Positions 52,763 through 61,747 of a stretch of DNA of 64,000 nt are shown here, one piece after another. Below the pieces are notes generated by a model. That model saw nothing but the letters and a program-made list of their open reading frames with translations, did no database searches and had not been told where the DNA came from. Position 1 is the stretch's first letter, and every line of letters starts with the position of its first letter. The position numbers and the translations under genes are program-made. This DNA is from JARIHC01 sp035692985 (lineage in GTDB: Bacteria; Patescibacteriota; Saccharimonadia; Saccharimonadales; UBA4665): positions 62,001-126,000 of the forward strand of contig DASSHG010000003.1 of the NCBI GenBank assembly GCA_035692985.1, in the 5' to 3' direction.

Positions 52763-53914
52763 CTAAAACTCAAGCCAGCTATTCTCTCGTATGGCTCCCT
52801 TGTTTTCAATGTGAATGCCGGGACGTTTAGTCACTAAGCCCATCTCTTGAGCATCGATTCCGTGTTCTTCGGCGACCGCAATGACTTTGGAGGGTTCCGG
52901 CGTCGCGACGACCATGCCGGGCCCCATGTGCCACTTGCCGTAGGCCGTTCCATCGGAAAAGCCCCTGATCCGCTGGACCTCAAGCATAATTTCGGGCGGC
53001 TCAAGCGGATTATCTATGGTCGCGCCGTAGCCGGACGGTTCAAGCATCCGGCCTAGCTTGCTTGGTTGCCCGCCACCTGTTATATGGGCAACACCATGCA
53101 CTTCTGCGCGAGGCTCCTTCTCCGGATCGCGGCCACCTATCAATTCATTGATAACGCAGCAATAAATTGTGGAGGGCTGAAGTGCTAGCTCACCCAAAGA
53201 TAGCTTACCAAGCTTAGCGACGTGTTTTTCGTGCCAACGCGGACCGTATTCTGTCTCCAGACCTATGCGCAGATCCGTATAGCCATTAGAGCGAAGACCC
53301 TTTTCTACAAAACCGACCAGGGCGTCGTCAGGCTGGATCTCGGTACCGTCAAGCGCACGAGACTTCAGAGCATCCCAAAGCACTACTCCGCCCCAGTTGT
53401 AGTTGAACCTGCTTTCTACGTCTTTGACATCGACGTAGCCGTCGACTCGGCCACCTAGTTCGGCTAATTCGCCGTTGGTCACCACGACGCCGGCATCCTT
53501 CGCGGCTCCCATATAGCCGAGAGCTAGCTGGGCCATAGACCGATGTGTAGCTTCGTTATCGTTCAGCTGCCGGACGTCCAGGATGGTACCGATGGCCAGC
53601 GGCTCGGCGCCGCGGACCGCCGCATCGTCGCAAACCATCGCGAATAGGTCATAGGCTATGCTGCTGTGGTCGCCGACACGCTCGGCGATTTCTACCTTGG
53701 TGCCCACGCCGTCTAAGCCAATCTGAAGCCAATGGCCGGTCATATCTCCCAGATAATCACCGTCTATCGCTCGGAAACCGGAGAAGGAATCCACTTCGGC
53801 TGAAACCAGGCCAGGCCTGTTTCTCTGGGTGACCTTAGAAGCTTTATATAACATGTCGGATAAGTGGTCACCCAGCTCAATATTCACATCTTGGATTGAT
53901 GCTTGTTCACTCAT
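52763..53914 (-). CDS. purM: Phosphoribosylformylglycinamidine cyclo-ligase (AIR synthase)
   Basis: Closes the imidazole ring, making AIR from FGAM. 383 residues from the ATG at 53914, overlapping the purQ stop by one base (TGATG). Signature GLDGVGTKVEIAERVGDHSSIAYDLFAM is split over residues 69-95, DDAAVRGAEPLAIGTILDV near 100-118, HITGGGQPSKLGRML near 275. Slightly longer and more divergent than E. coli PurM, but the ATP-grasp-like PurM fold motifs are present. Confidence 0.92.
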   Translation of the reverse strand: MSEQASIQDVNIELGDHLSDMLYKASKVTQRNRPGLVSAEVDSFSGFRAIDGDYLGDMTGHWLQIGLDGVGTKVEIAERVGDHSSIAYDLFAMVCDDAAVRGAEPLAIGTILDVRQLNDNEATHRSMAQLALGYMGAAKDAGVVVTNGELAELGGRVDGYVDVKDVESRFNYNWGGVVLWDALKSRALDGTEIQPDDALVGFVEKGLRSNGYTDLRIGLETEYGPRWHEKHVAKLGKLSLGELALQPSTIYCCVINELIGGRDPEKEPRAEVHGVAHITGGGQPSKLGRMLEPSGYGATIDNPLEPPEIMLEVQRIRGFSDGTAYGKWHMGPGMVVATPEPSKVIAVAEEHGIDAQEMGLVTKRPGIHIENKGAIRENSWLEF

Positions 53915-54696
53915 CACAGCTCCTTGGCGTAAGCCACTATGTTTTTAAAAATGCTTTCGCTGGCATGCCGAGCTATCTCTATTTGGCTGCGGTCTGGCGG
54001 GAATGCCGCGACGGAACGTTCAGGGTGTGGCATCATACCTAATATCAAACCGGACGGATCGGTGATACCGGCGATATTGTCCATCGAGCCGTTCGGGTTA
54101 TACGGATAGGTGTCAGTCGGCGTGCCGCGGCCGGTCGAGTAACGAAAGACGACCTGGCGATTGGCGGCAAGCCTCGTGATATCTGGCGGCGGTCCGACCA
54201 GCTTGCCCTCCTTATGGGCAACTTGCATAGGTACAGCGGATACGTCGAAATCTTCAGGTTTGACGAAGCGTGATACGCTTGCCGGAATCGTCAAGTTGAC
54301 CCAGCGGCATTCGAAACGTCCGCTGTCGTTGGTGGCCAAGGTTAACTGCTGTTGGCCAAGTTCGACGGCTGGCAGTAAGCCAGTTCCCGTCAATACTTGG
54401 AAACCGTTGCAGATGCCGATGGCTGGTTTCTCGTCTTCAACGAACTCCTGTAGTTGATCCGATAGATAAGAGGTCAGCTCGTTAGCCAGCACCTTCCCGG
54501 AGGCGATATCATCGCCATAAGAGAAACCACCGGCCAGCGCCAATACGCCGTAATCTTTGAGCCGCCGCTCACCGCTGCGCAATTGGTTGACGTGTACCAG
54601 TTCAGGTGAGCCGCCGGCCGCTTCAAAAGCGTACATCGTTTCTTCATCGCAATTGACGCCGTCGGTTTTCAGTACGCAGACTTCCGGAGTACTCAT
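53914..54696 (-). CDS. purQ: FGAM synthase, glutaminase subunit
   Basis: Supplies ammonia from glutamine to PurL. 260 residues: LKTDGVNCDEET near 8, AGGFSYGDDIASGKV near 55, catalytic Cys in AIGICNGFQVLTGTGLLP near 97, and His/Glu in MMPHPERSVAAFPPD near 225. Separate from PurL as in Gram-positive-type systems. Overlaps purL by four bases (ATGA) and purM by one. Confidence 0.95.
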   Translation of the reverse strand: MSTPEVCVLKTDGVNCDEETMYAFEAAGGSPELVHVNQLRSGERRLKDYGVLALAGGFSYGDDIASGKVLANELTSYLSDQLQEFVEDEKPAIGICNGFQVLTGTGLLPAVELGQQQLTLATNDSGRFECRWVNLTIPASVSRFVKPEDFDVSAVPMQVAHKEGKLVGPPPDITRLAANRQVVFRYSTGRGTPTDTYPYNPNGSMDNIAGITDPSGLILGMMPHPERSVAAFPPDRSQIEIARHASESIFKNIVAYAKEL

Positions 54697-57539
54697 GAGT
54701 GGAAAATCCCTTTCATCGGCGCCTGCCAGGCTTGTTTGAGCGCTTCCACATCAATCTCGAATAAATTGTCACCGTTCCAATTAGCCTTATTCAATTCTTT
54801 GACCTCGATTGCCGACAGCCGAGGCTCTTGCAAGCTGGTGCCGATTGCCAGCGTGGGTACGTCTCCGAATACGTTCTCGGGCGCAGTGCCTTTATCGAGT
54901 TCAACCACGAAACAGCCGGCTGTTTCGCTGAACAGGAAGCTCTCCGGGTCTTTGTGTCTTGGAACAAAAAGATGCGCGCCGGACCGGGAGCCGAAACACA
55001 TCTCTGCTACCGCAGTAGCCAAGCCTCCCTCGCTAATATCATGACAGGCTAGTACTTCACCGCTTTTAATTGCCTGGTGCATGCCGCGGAAAACGGATCG
55101 TAAGGAAGGCGTGTGCACGAAGGGCGTATATTTACTGCTGCCGCCGACGACATCATAGTAGGCGCTGCCGCCCATAGCGTTGTCCGGCTTGCCAACAAGA
55201 TAAAGGACCGACTTGCCGGGCCGCTTAATGGCGCTCGTCACGGTTTTTTCAACATCGGGAATCCGGCCGAAAGCCGACACGGCATATACAGGCGGAATCT
55301 TGATAACTTCGCCGTCCTTGCCGCGGTAAGTTGAGGACAGGCTGTCCTTGCCGGAGATGACCGGTGCACCCAAGACGTCCATCATATCGGTGGCGCCCTC
55401 TACTATCTGGTCCAGTGCGCCCATGGTTTCTTCGTCAGGATAGGGCGCAATATAGTTGCCGACCAGCGACACTTCATCTGGATCGCCGCCGACAGCCACG
55501 TAATTGGCCATGGCTTCGGTGGTTGCCCAGATGCTTCCCAGGTAAGGATCCAGCCGGTTTAATATAGGGTTCATACCGTGGGATTGCACAATGCCATAAG
55601 GTTTACCAAGCATTGGTCGGATTACCAAAGCGTCGTTTGGCCCTTCTTGGCTGACGCCGCCAAACGGCGCAACAACATTGCCGCCTTGCACGCCGTGGTC
55701 ATATTGCCGCACGACCGGCTCCTTGGAGCAGACATTGCCATGGGACAGTACGGCCTTGAAGCGGTCAATCCACTCCTGCTGCGATTCGGGGGATTCGGGC
55801 CGGATTTCTTCTATCCGCGTCCACTCCCAGCGGGCCTCCATGACCCTCTGTGGCAGGCCGTTCTTGAGAAAATCATAATCCAGCTCAACCACATTTTGCT
55901 CGCCGTAATTGACGGTCAAGGTGTTGCTGCCATCGAATTCGCCGAGCACCGTAGCTTCCACATTATATTCTTGACAGATCTTTTGGAATTCTTCAATCTT
56001 TTCCGGCGGGATAGCGGCTACCATGCGTTCCTGCGATTCGCTCAGCCAGATTTCCCACGGCGCCAGCCCCGGATATTTGAGCGGCGCCTGGGAGATATCT
56101 ACGGTCACGCCCACATCTTCACCTATTTCTCCGATAGCCGACGAAAAACCGGCTGCCCCGCAATCGGTAATGGCGCGGATACAATCAGCGTCGCGGGCTA
56201 GCAGGATGGCGTCGGACATTCGCTTCTCTTCTATGGCATTGCCAATCTGTACGGCGCTGGAATTCACGTTAGCGGTTCGCTCGGTCATCTCGCCGGATGA
56301 AAAGGTGGCGCCGTGTATACCATCGCGACCGGTCCGGCCGCCCATGATGACTACCAAGTCGCCGGCTTGGGGCTCGCCTTTTTGAGCCCGGGCTTCGGGC
56401 ATGATGCCGTAGGCGCCAACGATGACAGTCGGCTTGGCCCGGAAATCTTCGTGATAATGGATAGAGCCGTTGGCTGTCGGGATCCCCATCCGGTTGCCAT
56501 AGTCGCCCACGCCTTGGATTACCCGCCGTTGTAAATAATCGGGGTGCAGAGTACCGGGCGGCAACTTCGATTCATCGATATTGGGCGGCGCGAAACAGAA
56601 CATATCAGTTGAAATAATATTCTTGGCACCCTGGCCGGTGCCCAGGATGTCACGGAAAACACCGCCGCTGCCGGTCATAGCGCCACCGTACGGTTCGATC
56701 GCCGACGGGCTGTTGTGGGTCTCCACCTTGCCGCAGATTGCCTGGCCATCATAGAAACGCATGACACCGGAGTTGTCGTCAAAGGCCGAGATGACCTTTT
56801 CGCCAAAATGCCGCTCGGCCGCCTCTTTAATACGCCTAAAGAGCGGCTTTTTTTCTTGGCCGTCGACCATAAGCTTGGCATTGAAAGTCTTGTGCCCGCA
56901 GTGCTCGCTCCAGCGGCCGGCTATGACCTCCAGCTCGGCATCGGTCGGATCGCGGTTCAGTTTGCGGAAATAGTCTTGGACTATGGACATCTCGTCATCG
57001 TTTAGAAAGAGCTTGTCTTTTGATAGTTCTGCCAACTCCTCGCTCGAAGAGTCTCTGATAGGCACCGTTTCTGCCGGTCCGACTGTTCCCTCAAAGGTCA
57101 GCGCCTTGGGCGGCTCCTGAACGATATGCTCGACAGTTTCATTTAATAGCAGGCGACCAACTATAGCGTCAACCTCCTCTTCGTCCGCCCCTAAAAAGGT
57201 GTATTCGTGCGAGGAATCAACTGCTTCCGGCCTGATGCCTAGGTCATGAGCGGCTTTCATCAGTGAGGCTGTTTCCGGATTCATCACCCCTGGCTTATAG
57301 GCAATTTCGACGCTCTCCGGAGCCGGTTCGCCGTCAATCGAGCATTCTTCACTTACCGGATCGGCCAGGACTTTTTCAGCTAATGTTGCGGCTTGCTCAT
57401 CGCTAATACCCTGTAGGCGGTAGACTCTGGTTACGTGCACCGATTCCAGGCCGGTAATGCCAAGTGTCCGTTCGGCTTCGGCGCGCACTTCTTCACCCGC
57501 GGGGTCGCCATCCGCAGGTGATACGCGTATCTCATGCAT
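54693..57539 (-). CDS. purL: FGAM synthase large subunit with PurS-like N-terminal region
   Basis: ATP-dependent amidation of FGAR. 948 residues from the ATG at 57539, inside the end of purN. The first ~150 residues resemble PurS repeats (EIRVSPADGDPAGEEVRAEA; ITGLESVHVTRVYRL), a part that is a separate small protein in PurS-PurQ-PurL systems. The PurL core follows: SEHCGHKTF near 210, NHNSPSAI-type ETHNSPSAIEPYGGA near 275, two AIR-synthase-like halves, and a GKDSLSS loop near 730. With purQ next door and no purS, this looks like a PurS-PurL fusion. Confidence 0.93.
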   Translation of the reverse strand: MHEIRVSPADGDPAGEEVRAEAERTLGITGLESVHVTRVYRLQGISDEQAATLAEKVLADPVSEECSIDGEPAPESVEIAYKPGVMNPETASLMKAAHDLGIRPEAVDSSHEYTFLGADEEEVDAIVGRLLLNETVEHIVQEPPKALTFEGTVGPAETVPIRDSSSEELAELSKDKLFLNDDEMSIVQDYFRKLNRDPTDAELEVIAGRWSEHCGHKTFNAKLMVDGQEKKPLFRRIKEAAERHFGEKVISAFDDNSGVMRFYDGQAICGKVETHNSPSAIEPYGGAMTGSGGVFRDILGTGQGAKNIISTDMFCFAPPNIDESKLPPGTLHPDYLQRRVIQGVGDYGNRMGIPTANGSIHYHEDFRAKPTVIVGAYGIMPEARAQKGEPQAGDLVVIMGGRTGRDGIHGATFSSGEMTERTANVNSSAVQIGNAIEEKRMSDAILLARDADCIRAITDCGAAGFSSAIGEIGEDVGVTVDISQAPLKYPGLAPWEIWLSESQERMVAAIPPEKIEEFQKICQEYNVEATVLGEFDGSNTLTVNYGEQNVVELDYDFLKNGLPQRVMEARWEWTRIEEIRPESPESQQEWIDRFKAVLSHGNVCSKEPVVRQYDHGVQGGNVVAPFGGVSQEGPNDALVIRPMLGKPYGIVQSHGMNPILNRLDPYLGSIWATTEAMANYVAVGGDPDEVSLVGNYIAPYPDEETMGALDQIVEGATDMMDVLGAPVISGKDSLSSTYRGKDGEVIKIPPVYAVSAFGRIPDVEKTVTSAIKRPGKSVLYLVGKPDNAMGGSAYYDVVGGSSKYTPFVHTPSLRSVFRGMHQAIKSGEVLACHDISEGGLATAVAEMCFGSRSGAHLFVPRHKDPESFLFSETAGCFVVELDKGTAPENVFGDVPTLAIGTSLQEPRLSAIEVKELNKANWNGDNLFEIDVEALKQAWQAPMKGIFHS

Positions 57540-58230
57540 CGGCACGGTAGGCCTTTTGATCTCTTAAAAATTTATCCAATGCGTATGCAATGGTTGCTTT
57601 TTCTATCCATTGTGTACGCTCGTTCAACTCTTCCGGAGTATCTTCGGGTTTGATCGGAACGTCATGGGCGGCTACGATTGGGCCCGCGTCTATGTCGTCT
57701 GCTACCACATGGACAGTATGCTGGGATTTGGTGATTTTGCGTCTCCTGTATGCACGAATAGCTGTTGCCGAGGCTTTTACGCCGTACGTATCGGCCGTCA
57801 AGGGCAGTGGCCCGGGGTGGGTATTGATAGTGCGGGCGTCATACATGGACTTATGTTTATCGGGCACATAGCAGTACGCTTCAACAAGAGGATTATTAAT
57901 AATTACCATGTAGCCTAATGTAGCAATCAGATCTATCTTATTTTCATTGGCTAGTTCTACGATTGCTTCGGACTCTTCCCTTGTTTGCCCCCTGCCTTGC
58001 TGGCCGCCTGGATGCGTATCGCTATTGATGACGGCTGTCTGGACATCAAACCCCAGCTCTTTATTCCATCTTTCTGCCCGCTTCAAGATACCCACGTGTG
58101 GCTGACTCGATATAACCAGTCCAACCTCATGTTGTACCTGGCCGTTGTGGATAGTCTGGACATAAGACTCAGCGGTAGAGCCGCTGCCGGACGCCAAGAT
58201 CGCTACCTTAGGATTATGGAGCTCGCTCAT
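57532..58230 (-). CDS. purN: Phosphoribosylglycinamide formyltransferase
   Basis: Formylates GAR using 10-formyl-THF. 232 residues: ILASGSGSTAESY near 11-23, catalytic Asn/His/Asp region INTHPGPLPLTADTYGVKA near 135-153 (His-Pro-Gly kept), HVVADDIDAGPIVAAHDV near 172-189 with the Asp. First gene of the purN-purL-purQ-purM operon, overlapping purL by eight bases. Earlier genes (purF, purD) and later ones (purE, purC, purB, purH) are not in the window. Confidence 0.92.
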   Translation of the reverse strand: MSELHNPKVAILASGSGSTAESYVQTIHNGQVQHEVGLVISSQPHVGILKRAERWNKELGFDVQTAVINSDTHPGGQQGRGQTREESEAIVELANENKIDLIATLGYMVIINNPLVEAYCYVPDKHKSMYDARTINTHPGPLPLTADTYGVKASATAIRAYRRRKITKSQHTVHVVADDIDAGPIVAAHDVPIKPEDTPEELNERTQWIEKATIAYALDKFLRDQKAYRADA

Positions 58231-58284
58231 GATATCTGATTATTATCTGTGAGCCGCCACGCTAAAGCAAGCATGAGCGTCTTG

Positions 58285-58315
58285 TTGACACGGATAAGCC
58301 GGGCGGGTGTATAAT
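58285..58315 (+). promoter_or_regulatory. Promoter for the Y-family polymerase operon
   Basis: TTGACA at 58285-58290 and TATAAT at 58310-58315, spacer 19 (or 17 to the overlapping TGTATA). No LexA-like or other operator is recognised. Transcription would start about 240 bases before the first gene. Confidence 0.6.
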
Positions 58316-58560
58316 TGAAAGTAGCCATGTATGGGCTCCCGGCGCCAATGCGCAATCCAGGGTTCCTCCGTGCAGGCCAATTATTACACCGAGATGGCAC
58401 GCCCCGGCCCCTGCTCTCTCCAAAGCTCCAACAACTTTCTGGTAAAAGACGCGCTCTTGAACGGTGACGCCGCGTTTATCCAGTCAGTTCCACTCTCAAA
58501 AGCCGTTCGGTGACTTAAGTTCGCCACTCTTAATTATTACCTCAAGACAAGGAGCTCAAA
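58316..58560 (+). other. Long 5' leader without a recognised gene
   Basis: 245 bases between the promoter and the ATG at 58561. Two short open frames start at 58327 (46 codons) and 58331 (60 codons), neither with a good ribosome-binding site. Local GC-rich inverted repeats are present, but no known riboswitch or ribozyme core is seen. It ends in AAGGAG before the gene. Confidence 0.4.
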
Positions 58561-58866
58561 ATGGAAGATGTAACGATGATTAACCAGGATGTCACAATCG
58601 TGGCCTATTATTTCAAAAACAAAAACCAGCCGAAATGCTTTCCTAAAAAGATGGAATACGGCGGCCGTCAAATCAGTTTCACGGAAACCGGTCTGCGCCA
58701 CCCGACCCACCGCGGCCAGCGGATGGTCCATGTCTTTGATATGACCGACGGGCAGGCTGATTACCGGCTGGAGTTTGACGCCGAGGCCCTGCGCTGGAAA
58801 CTGGTATATATTGCCGACCAGGCCCAGGGCGGCCTGCCTAAGCTGGCTTATGCGCCTGCCGCTTAA
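58561..58866 (+). CDS. Small protein translationally coupled to the Y-family polymerase
   Basis: 101 residues, family not recognised. Mixed alpha/beta, with YYFKNKNQPKCFPKKMEYGG near 15-34 and MVHVFDMTDGQADYRLEFDA near 54-73, no membrane segment. Strong AAGGAG before the ATG. Its end overlaps the polymerase start by 17 bases, so both are made together; by analogy with ImuA/ImuB-type cassettes it could be a polymerase accessory protein, but no sequence similarity to ImuA is visible. Confidence 0.75.
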   Translation: MEDVTMINQDVTIVAYYFKNKNQPKCFPKKMEYGGRQISFTETGLRHPTHRGQRMVHVFDMTDGQADYRLEFDAEALRWKLVYIADQAQGGLPKLAYAPAA

Positions 58867-60115
58867 CACCGAGCAGCCGCAGGTTATGCATATCGACCTG
58901 AATTCTTGCTTTGCCACTGTTGAGCAGCAGGCTCGGCCAATGTTGCGTGGCCGTCCGGTGGCTGTCACCAACCGGCGGGTCAGCGAGGCTAAATACGCGT
59001 GCGTGGTGGCCGCCTCCTACGAGGCTAAGGTGCTGGGGGTGCGCGTTGGCATGCGGGCCGATGAAGCTCGGCGGCTGGCGCCGGACATGGTGGTACTGGA
59101 AACCGATCCGCCCAAATATCACTTTGCCTATCAGCAATTGGTGAGCATTATGCGTTCTTATTCGCCGCATGTAACTATGAAAAGTATCGACGAGGGCGTG
59201 ATTGATTTCCACGGTACGCGCACGCATATCAACCGGCGGCCGCTGGAAGAGATTGGCTACGAGATTAAGCGGCGTTTGAAACAGGACGTTGGCTGTTGGA
59301 TGCGCTGTAATATCGGTATCGCGCCGAACCGTTTTTTGGCCAAACTGGCGGCCAGCCTGCACAAGCCGGACGGGCTGGATATTATTACCCATAAGAACCT
59401 GCGCCAGGTACTCGGCGGCCTGCAATTAACGGATTTGCATGGCATTGCCGAGCGCAACCAGGCCCGGCTAAATACTGCTGGCATCTACACGCCGCTGCAG
59501 TTTTTGGATGCGCCGTCCGATCTGTTGCGCCGCCAGGTTTTCCATAGTATCTGCGGCGAGGATTGGTATCAGCGTCTGCGCGGCCACGAAATCGACGACC
59601 AGGAACATGCCACCCAGACCATCGGCCGGCAATATGTGCTGGAAGATCCGCGTGTTGACGATTCGGTGATTCGCTCGCGGCTGGCCTACCTCTGCGAGAC
59701 CACCGGTATGAAGCTGCGCTACAAGGGGTTTTGCGCCCGCGGCCTGATGGTTTACGCCCGCTACCTGAGCGGCGACTACTGGTATGAACGGCGGATGTTC
59801 AAGACCAGCTGTTTCTCCAATGCCGAAATCCACCGCCGCGCCCAGCTGCTGTTCAACCGGCGGCCGCACCACGATTACGTGCGCGAGATCGGCGTCACTT
59901 GCTACCGGCTGGAGCCGTCCAGTCGCGCTCAAATCAGCTTACTCGACGAAGTCAACCGCGAAAACTGGTTGACCGAGGCGGTCGACACCATCAACCAGCG
60001 CTACGGCGATTTCACCGTCACTTTCGCCGACAGCTACGCCTCGCGCGGTGTCGTCAAACAAAAGATTCCCTTCGGCACCACCCGCTACTTTGAGCTATTG
60101 TGCCGGGGCGGTTAG
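58850..60115 (+). CDS. dinB: Y-family DNA polymerase (DinB/UmuC type)
   Basis: Translesion DNA polymerase, about 421 residues from the ATG at 58850. Catalytic residues: Asp in HIDLNSCFATVEQ near 15 (Phe as steric gate) and Asp-Glu in SIDEGVIDFHG near 115. Palm/fingers: AASYEAKVLGVRVGM near 50; thumb with HhH-like LHGIAERNQARLNTAGI near 205; little-finger domain from about 255. No clear beta-clamp motif at the C-terminus. An earlier in-frame ATG (58775) inside the upstream gene is rejected. Confidence 0.92.
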   Translation: MRLPLNTEQPQVMHIDLNSCFATVEQQARPMLRGRPVAVTNRRVSEAKYACVVAASYEAKVLGVRVGMRADEARRLAPDMVVLETDPPKYHFAYQQLVSIMRSYSPHVTMKSIDEGVIDFHGTRTHINRRPLEEIGYEIKRRLKQDVGCWMRCNIGIAPNRFLAKLAASLHKPDGLDIITHKNLRQVLGGLQLTDLHGIAERNQARLNTAGIYTPLQFLDAPSDLLRRQVFHSICGEDWYQRLRGHEIDDQEHATQTIGRQYVLEDPRVDDSVIRSRLAYLCETTGMKLRYKGFCARGLMVYARYLSGDYWYERRMFKTSCFSNAEIHRRAQLLFNRRPHHDYVREIGVTCYRLEPSSRAQISLLDEVNRENWLTEAVDTINQRYGDFTVTFADSYASRGVVKQKIPFGTTRYFELLCRGG

Positions 60116-60498
60116 GCAGAGGTCACTAATTCTTGACCGAACTGAGTCAAAAAATCAGCATGAGTGGTTGCAAGGCTGTCGTTAAAAGCTCCTAAAACCT
60201 CTACACCGTCTTTTGCGCCAACGGCGACGACTGAGCCGTCTTCCAATAGCCTGTAGCGGTAGAATTCCACTTCTCCCATGCTGTTGGAAATCAGTATTTC
60301 ATTGTCGCCCAAGCCCTCACCCACATAAGGGACATAATCGTCAGAAGAAATATAAAGGAAGTATCCCGCGTGCATTCGAGACCGTTTCTCTCTCTTTATC
60401 AGACGCAATCGATCCACCTCATCGGCAAGTCTCGACATTGGTGTCGGCTCTGGCTCGGTTGCTTCGTATGTCTCCCTTGATTCTTCAAATAATTTCAT
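60112..60498 (-). CDS. Hypothetical protein, 128 residues
   Basis: Not recognised. ATG at 60498 (MKLFEESRETYEATEPEP) preferred over upstream codons. A charged helical segment (SRLADEVDRLRLIKREKRSR) is followed by a beta-rich region (GYFLYISSDDYVPYVGEG; EVEFYRYRLLEDGSVVAVG). No membrane helix. Its 3' end overlaps the end of the convergent polymerase gene by four bases. Weak ribosome-binding site. Confidence 0.6.
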   Translation of the reverse strand: MKLFEESRETYEATEPEPTPMSRLADEVDRLRLIKREKRSRMHAGYFLYISSDDYVPYVGEGLGDNEILISNSMGEVEFYRYRLLEDGSVVAVGAKDGVEVLGAFNDSLATTHADFLTQFGQELVTSA

Positions 60499-60564
60499 AA
60501 AGATTATTATATTGTAAAAACGCCAGATCGGCAACATGCCGTCATAAAACAATCACAACCGGAA

Positions 60565-60699
60565 CTATTTCTGGTCGTGATACAGTGAACCAATTGGCGT
60601 GACTGGGAACTGGATTAACCTCTTGGGGTCCAGGGGCAAAGCCGCCAGCAGCGATCCGACGATCAGGGCCCAGAGGCTCAGGACCCTGACGAAATCCAC
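60565..60699 (-). CDS. Possible 44-residue membrane peptide
   Basis: GTG-start frame MDFVRVLSLWALIVGSLLAA then LPLDPKRLIQFPVTPIG; one hydrophobic helix (about 5-20) followed by a polar tail. The pattern looks like a real small membrane protein, but there is no clear ribosome-binding site and the frame is short, so it stays tentative. Confidence 0.3.
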   Translation of the reverse strand: MDFVRVLSLWALIVGSLLAALPLDPKRLIQFPVTPIGSLYHDQK

Positions 60700-60784
60700 A
60701 AAAATATGACAAATAAGGTATATAATTAGGTGGCCGAATATAGCAATATCTGGGGTGCGGCACCTTAGAGAAAAGGAAATTGAT

Positions 60785-61360
60785 ATGAAGAAAAGCAGCT
60801 CAATCATCATTGGCATTATCGTAGTGGTCGTCGTAGTGGCCGGCGGTTATGCGCTGTTCCATAAGTCTGGCAAATCAACCGTTTCCAAGTCTACGCCTAG
60901 CAGTGCTAATACAAGCAGTGCCCCAGCAGTTAATAATTCAGTTCTTACAACTAAGACCGATCCGAGCTTAGGACAATACCTGGCTGATCCCAGCGGCAAA
61001 CCGCTCTATACGTACAAGGGTGACAGCAGTGGCGTAAGCAATTGTAGCGGTTCCTGCCTGGCCACTTGGCCGGCTTACCAGGACACGGGGTCGACGGCTA
61101 ATCTGCCGGCCGGTGTCAGTACTATCAAACGGTCCGATAACGGCCAGGTCCAATATACCTACAACGGTATGCCACTGTACTATTTCATAACGGACAGCGC
61201 GGGACATCCTACCGGTAATGGTGTCGAGAACTTCCAGCTGGCTAAACCGGCCGCTGCTTCGTCTTCCTCGTCTTCCCCACCTTCGTCCTCCTCGTCTTCG
61301 TCTTCCAGCACTCCGCCAAGCTCTAGCAGTAACAGCAGCTCCCCGTCTTACTCATACTAA
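60785..61360 (+). CDS. Secreted repeat (COG4315-like) membrane-anchored protein
   Basis: 191 residues from the ATG at 60785 (AAAAGGAAA before it). Membrane helix at about 6-26 without a lipobox, a Ser/Thr linker, then the Lipoprotein_15-type domain: YLADPSGKPLYTYKGD near 60-75, CSGSCLATWPAYQD near 85-98, and NGMPLYYFITDSAGHPTGNG near 125-144. The C-terminus is a serine/proline run of ~30 residues. Family members sit on the cell surface; their biochemical role is unknown. Confidence 0.85.
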   Translation: MKKSSSIIIGIIVVVVVVAGGYALFHKSGKSTVSKSTPSSANTSSAPAVNNSVLTTKTDPSLGQYLADPSGKPLYTYKGDSSGVSNCSGSCLATWPAYQDTGSTANLPAGVSTIKRSDNGQVQYTYNGMPLYYFITDSAGHPTGNGVENFQLAKPAAASSSSSSPPSSSSSSSSSTPPSSSSNSSSPSYSY

Positions 61361-61364
61361 AACT

Positions 61365-61745
61365 ATGGCCAAAAGCACCAAGGCTACCAACGATCTGATC
61401 ATGGTAAGTTGGCTGTTGCGCATTGGGCTGGCGGCGGTCTTCCTGTACGCCGCTGTTGGCGCGCTGCAACACCCGCTGGAGTGGGCTGGCTTTCTGCCAA
61501 GTTTCTTGCGCGCCGCAATGTCGCCCACGACGCTGGTTAAGCTAGTCGCGGTTTACGAGCTGGCGCTCGTGGCGTGGCTGCTCAGCGGCAAGTACGTCCG
61601 CTATGCCGCTTTGTTATGTGCCGTTACGCTGGCGGGTATTATCGTGACGAATCCTAGCCAGCTGATCATCACTTTCCGCGATATCGGTTTGTTGTTTATG
61701 GCGCTGGCCTTGTTTTTCGTCGGCAAGCAGATGACTCAAAAATAA
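61365..61745 (+). CDS. DoxX-like four-helix membrane protein
   Basis: 126 residues from the ATG at 61365. Four hydrophobic segments (about 14-33, 55-72, 76-92, 100-118) with LLRIGLAAVFLYAAVGALQHP at the start and AVYELALVAWLLSGKYVRYAALL in the middle, which resemble DoxX/MauE-type quinol or thiol-associated proteins. It follows the secreted-repeat gene by four bases, so they share an operon. Assignment is by pattern only. Confidence 0.7.
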   Translation: MAKSTKATNDLIMVSWLLRIGLAAVFLYAAVGALQHPLEWAGFLPSFLRAAMSPTTLVKLVAVYELALVAWLLSGKYVRYAALLCAVTLAGIIVTNPSQLIITFRDIGLLFMALALFFVGKQMTQK

Positions 61746-61747
61746 GC

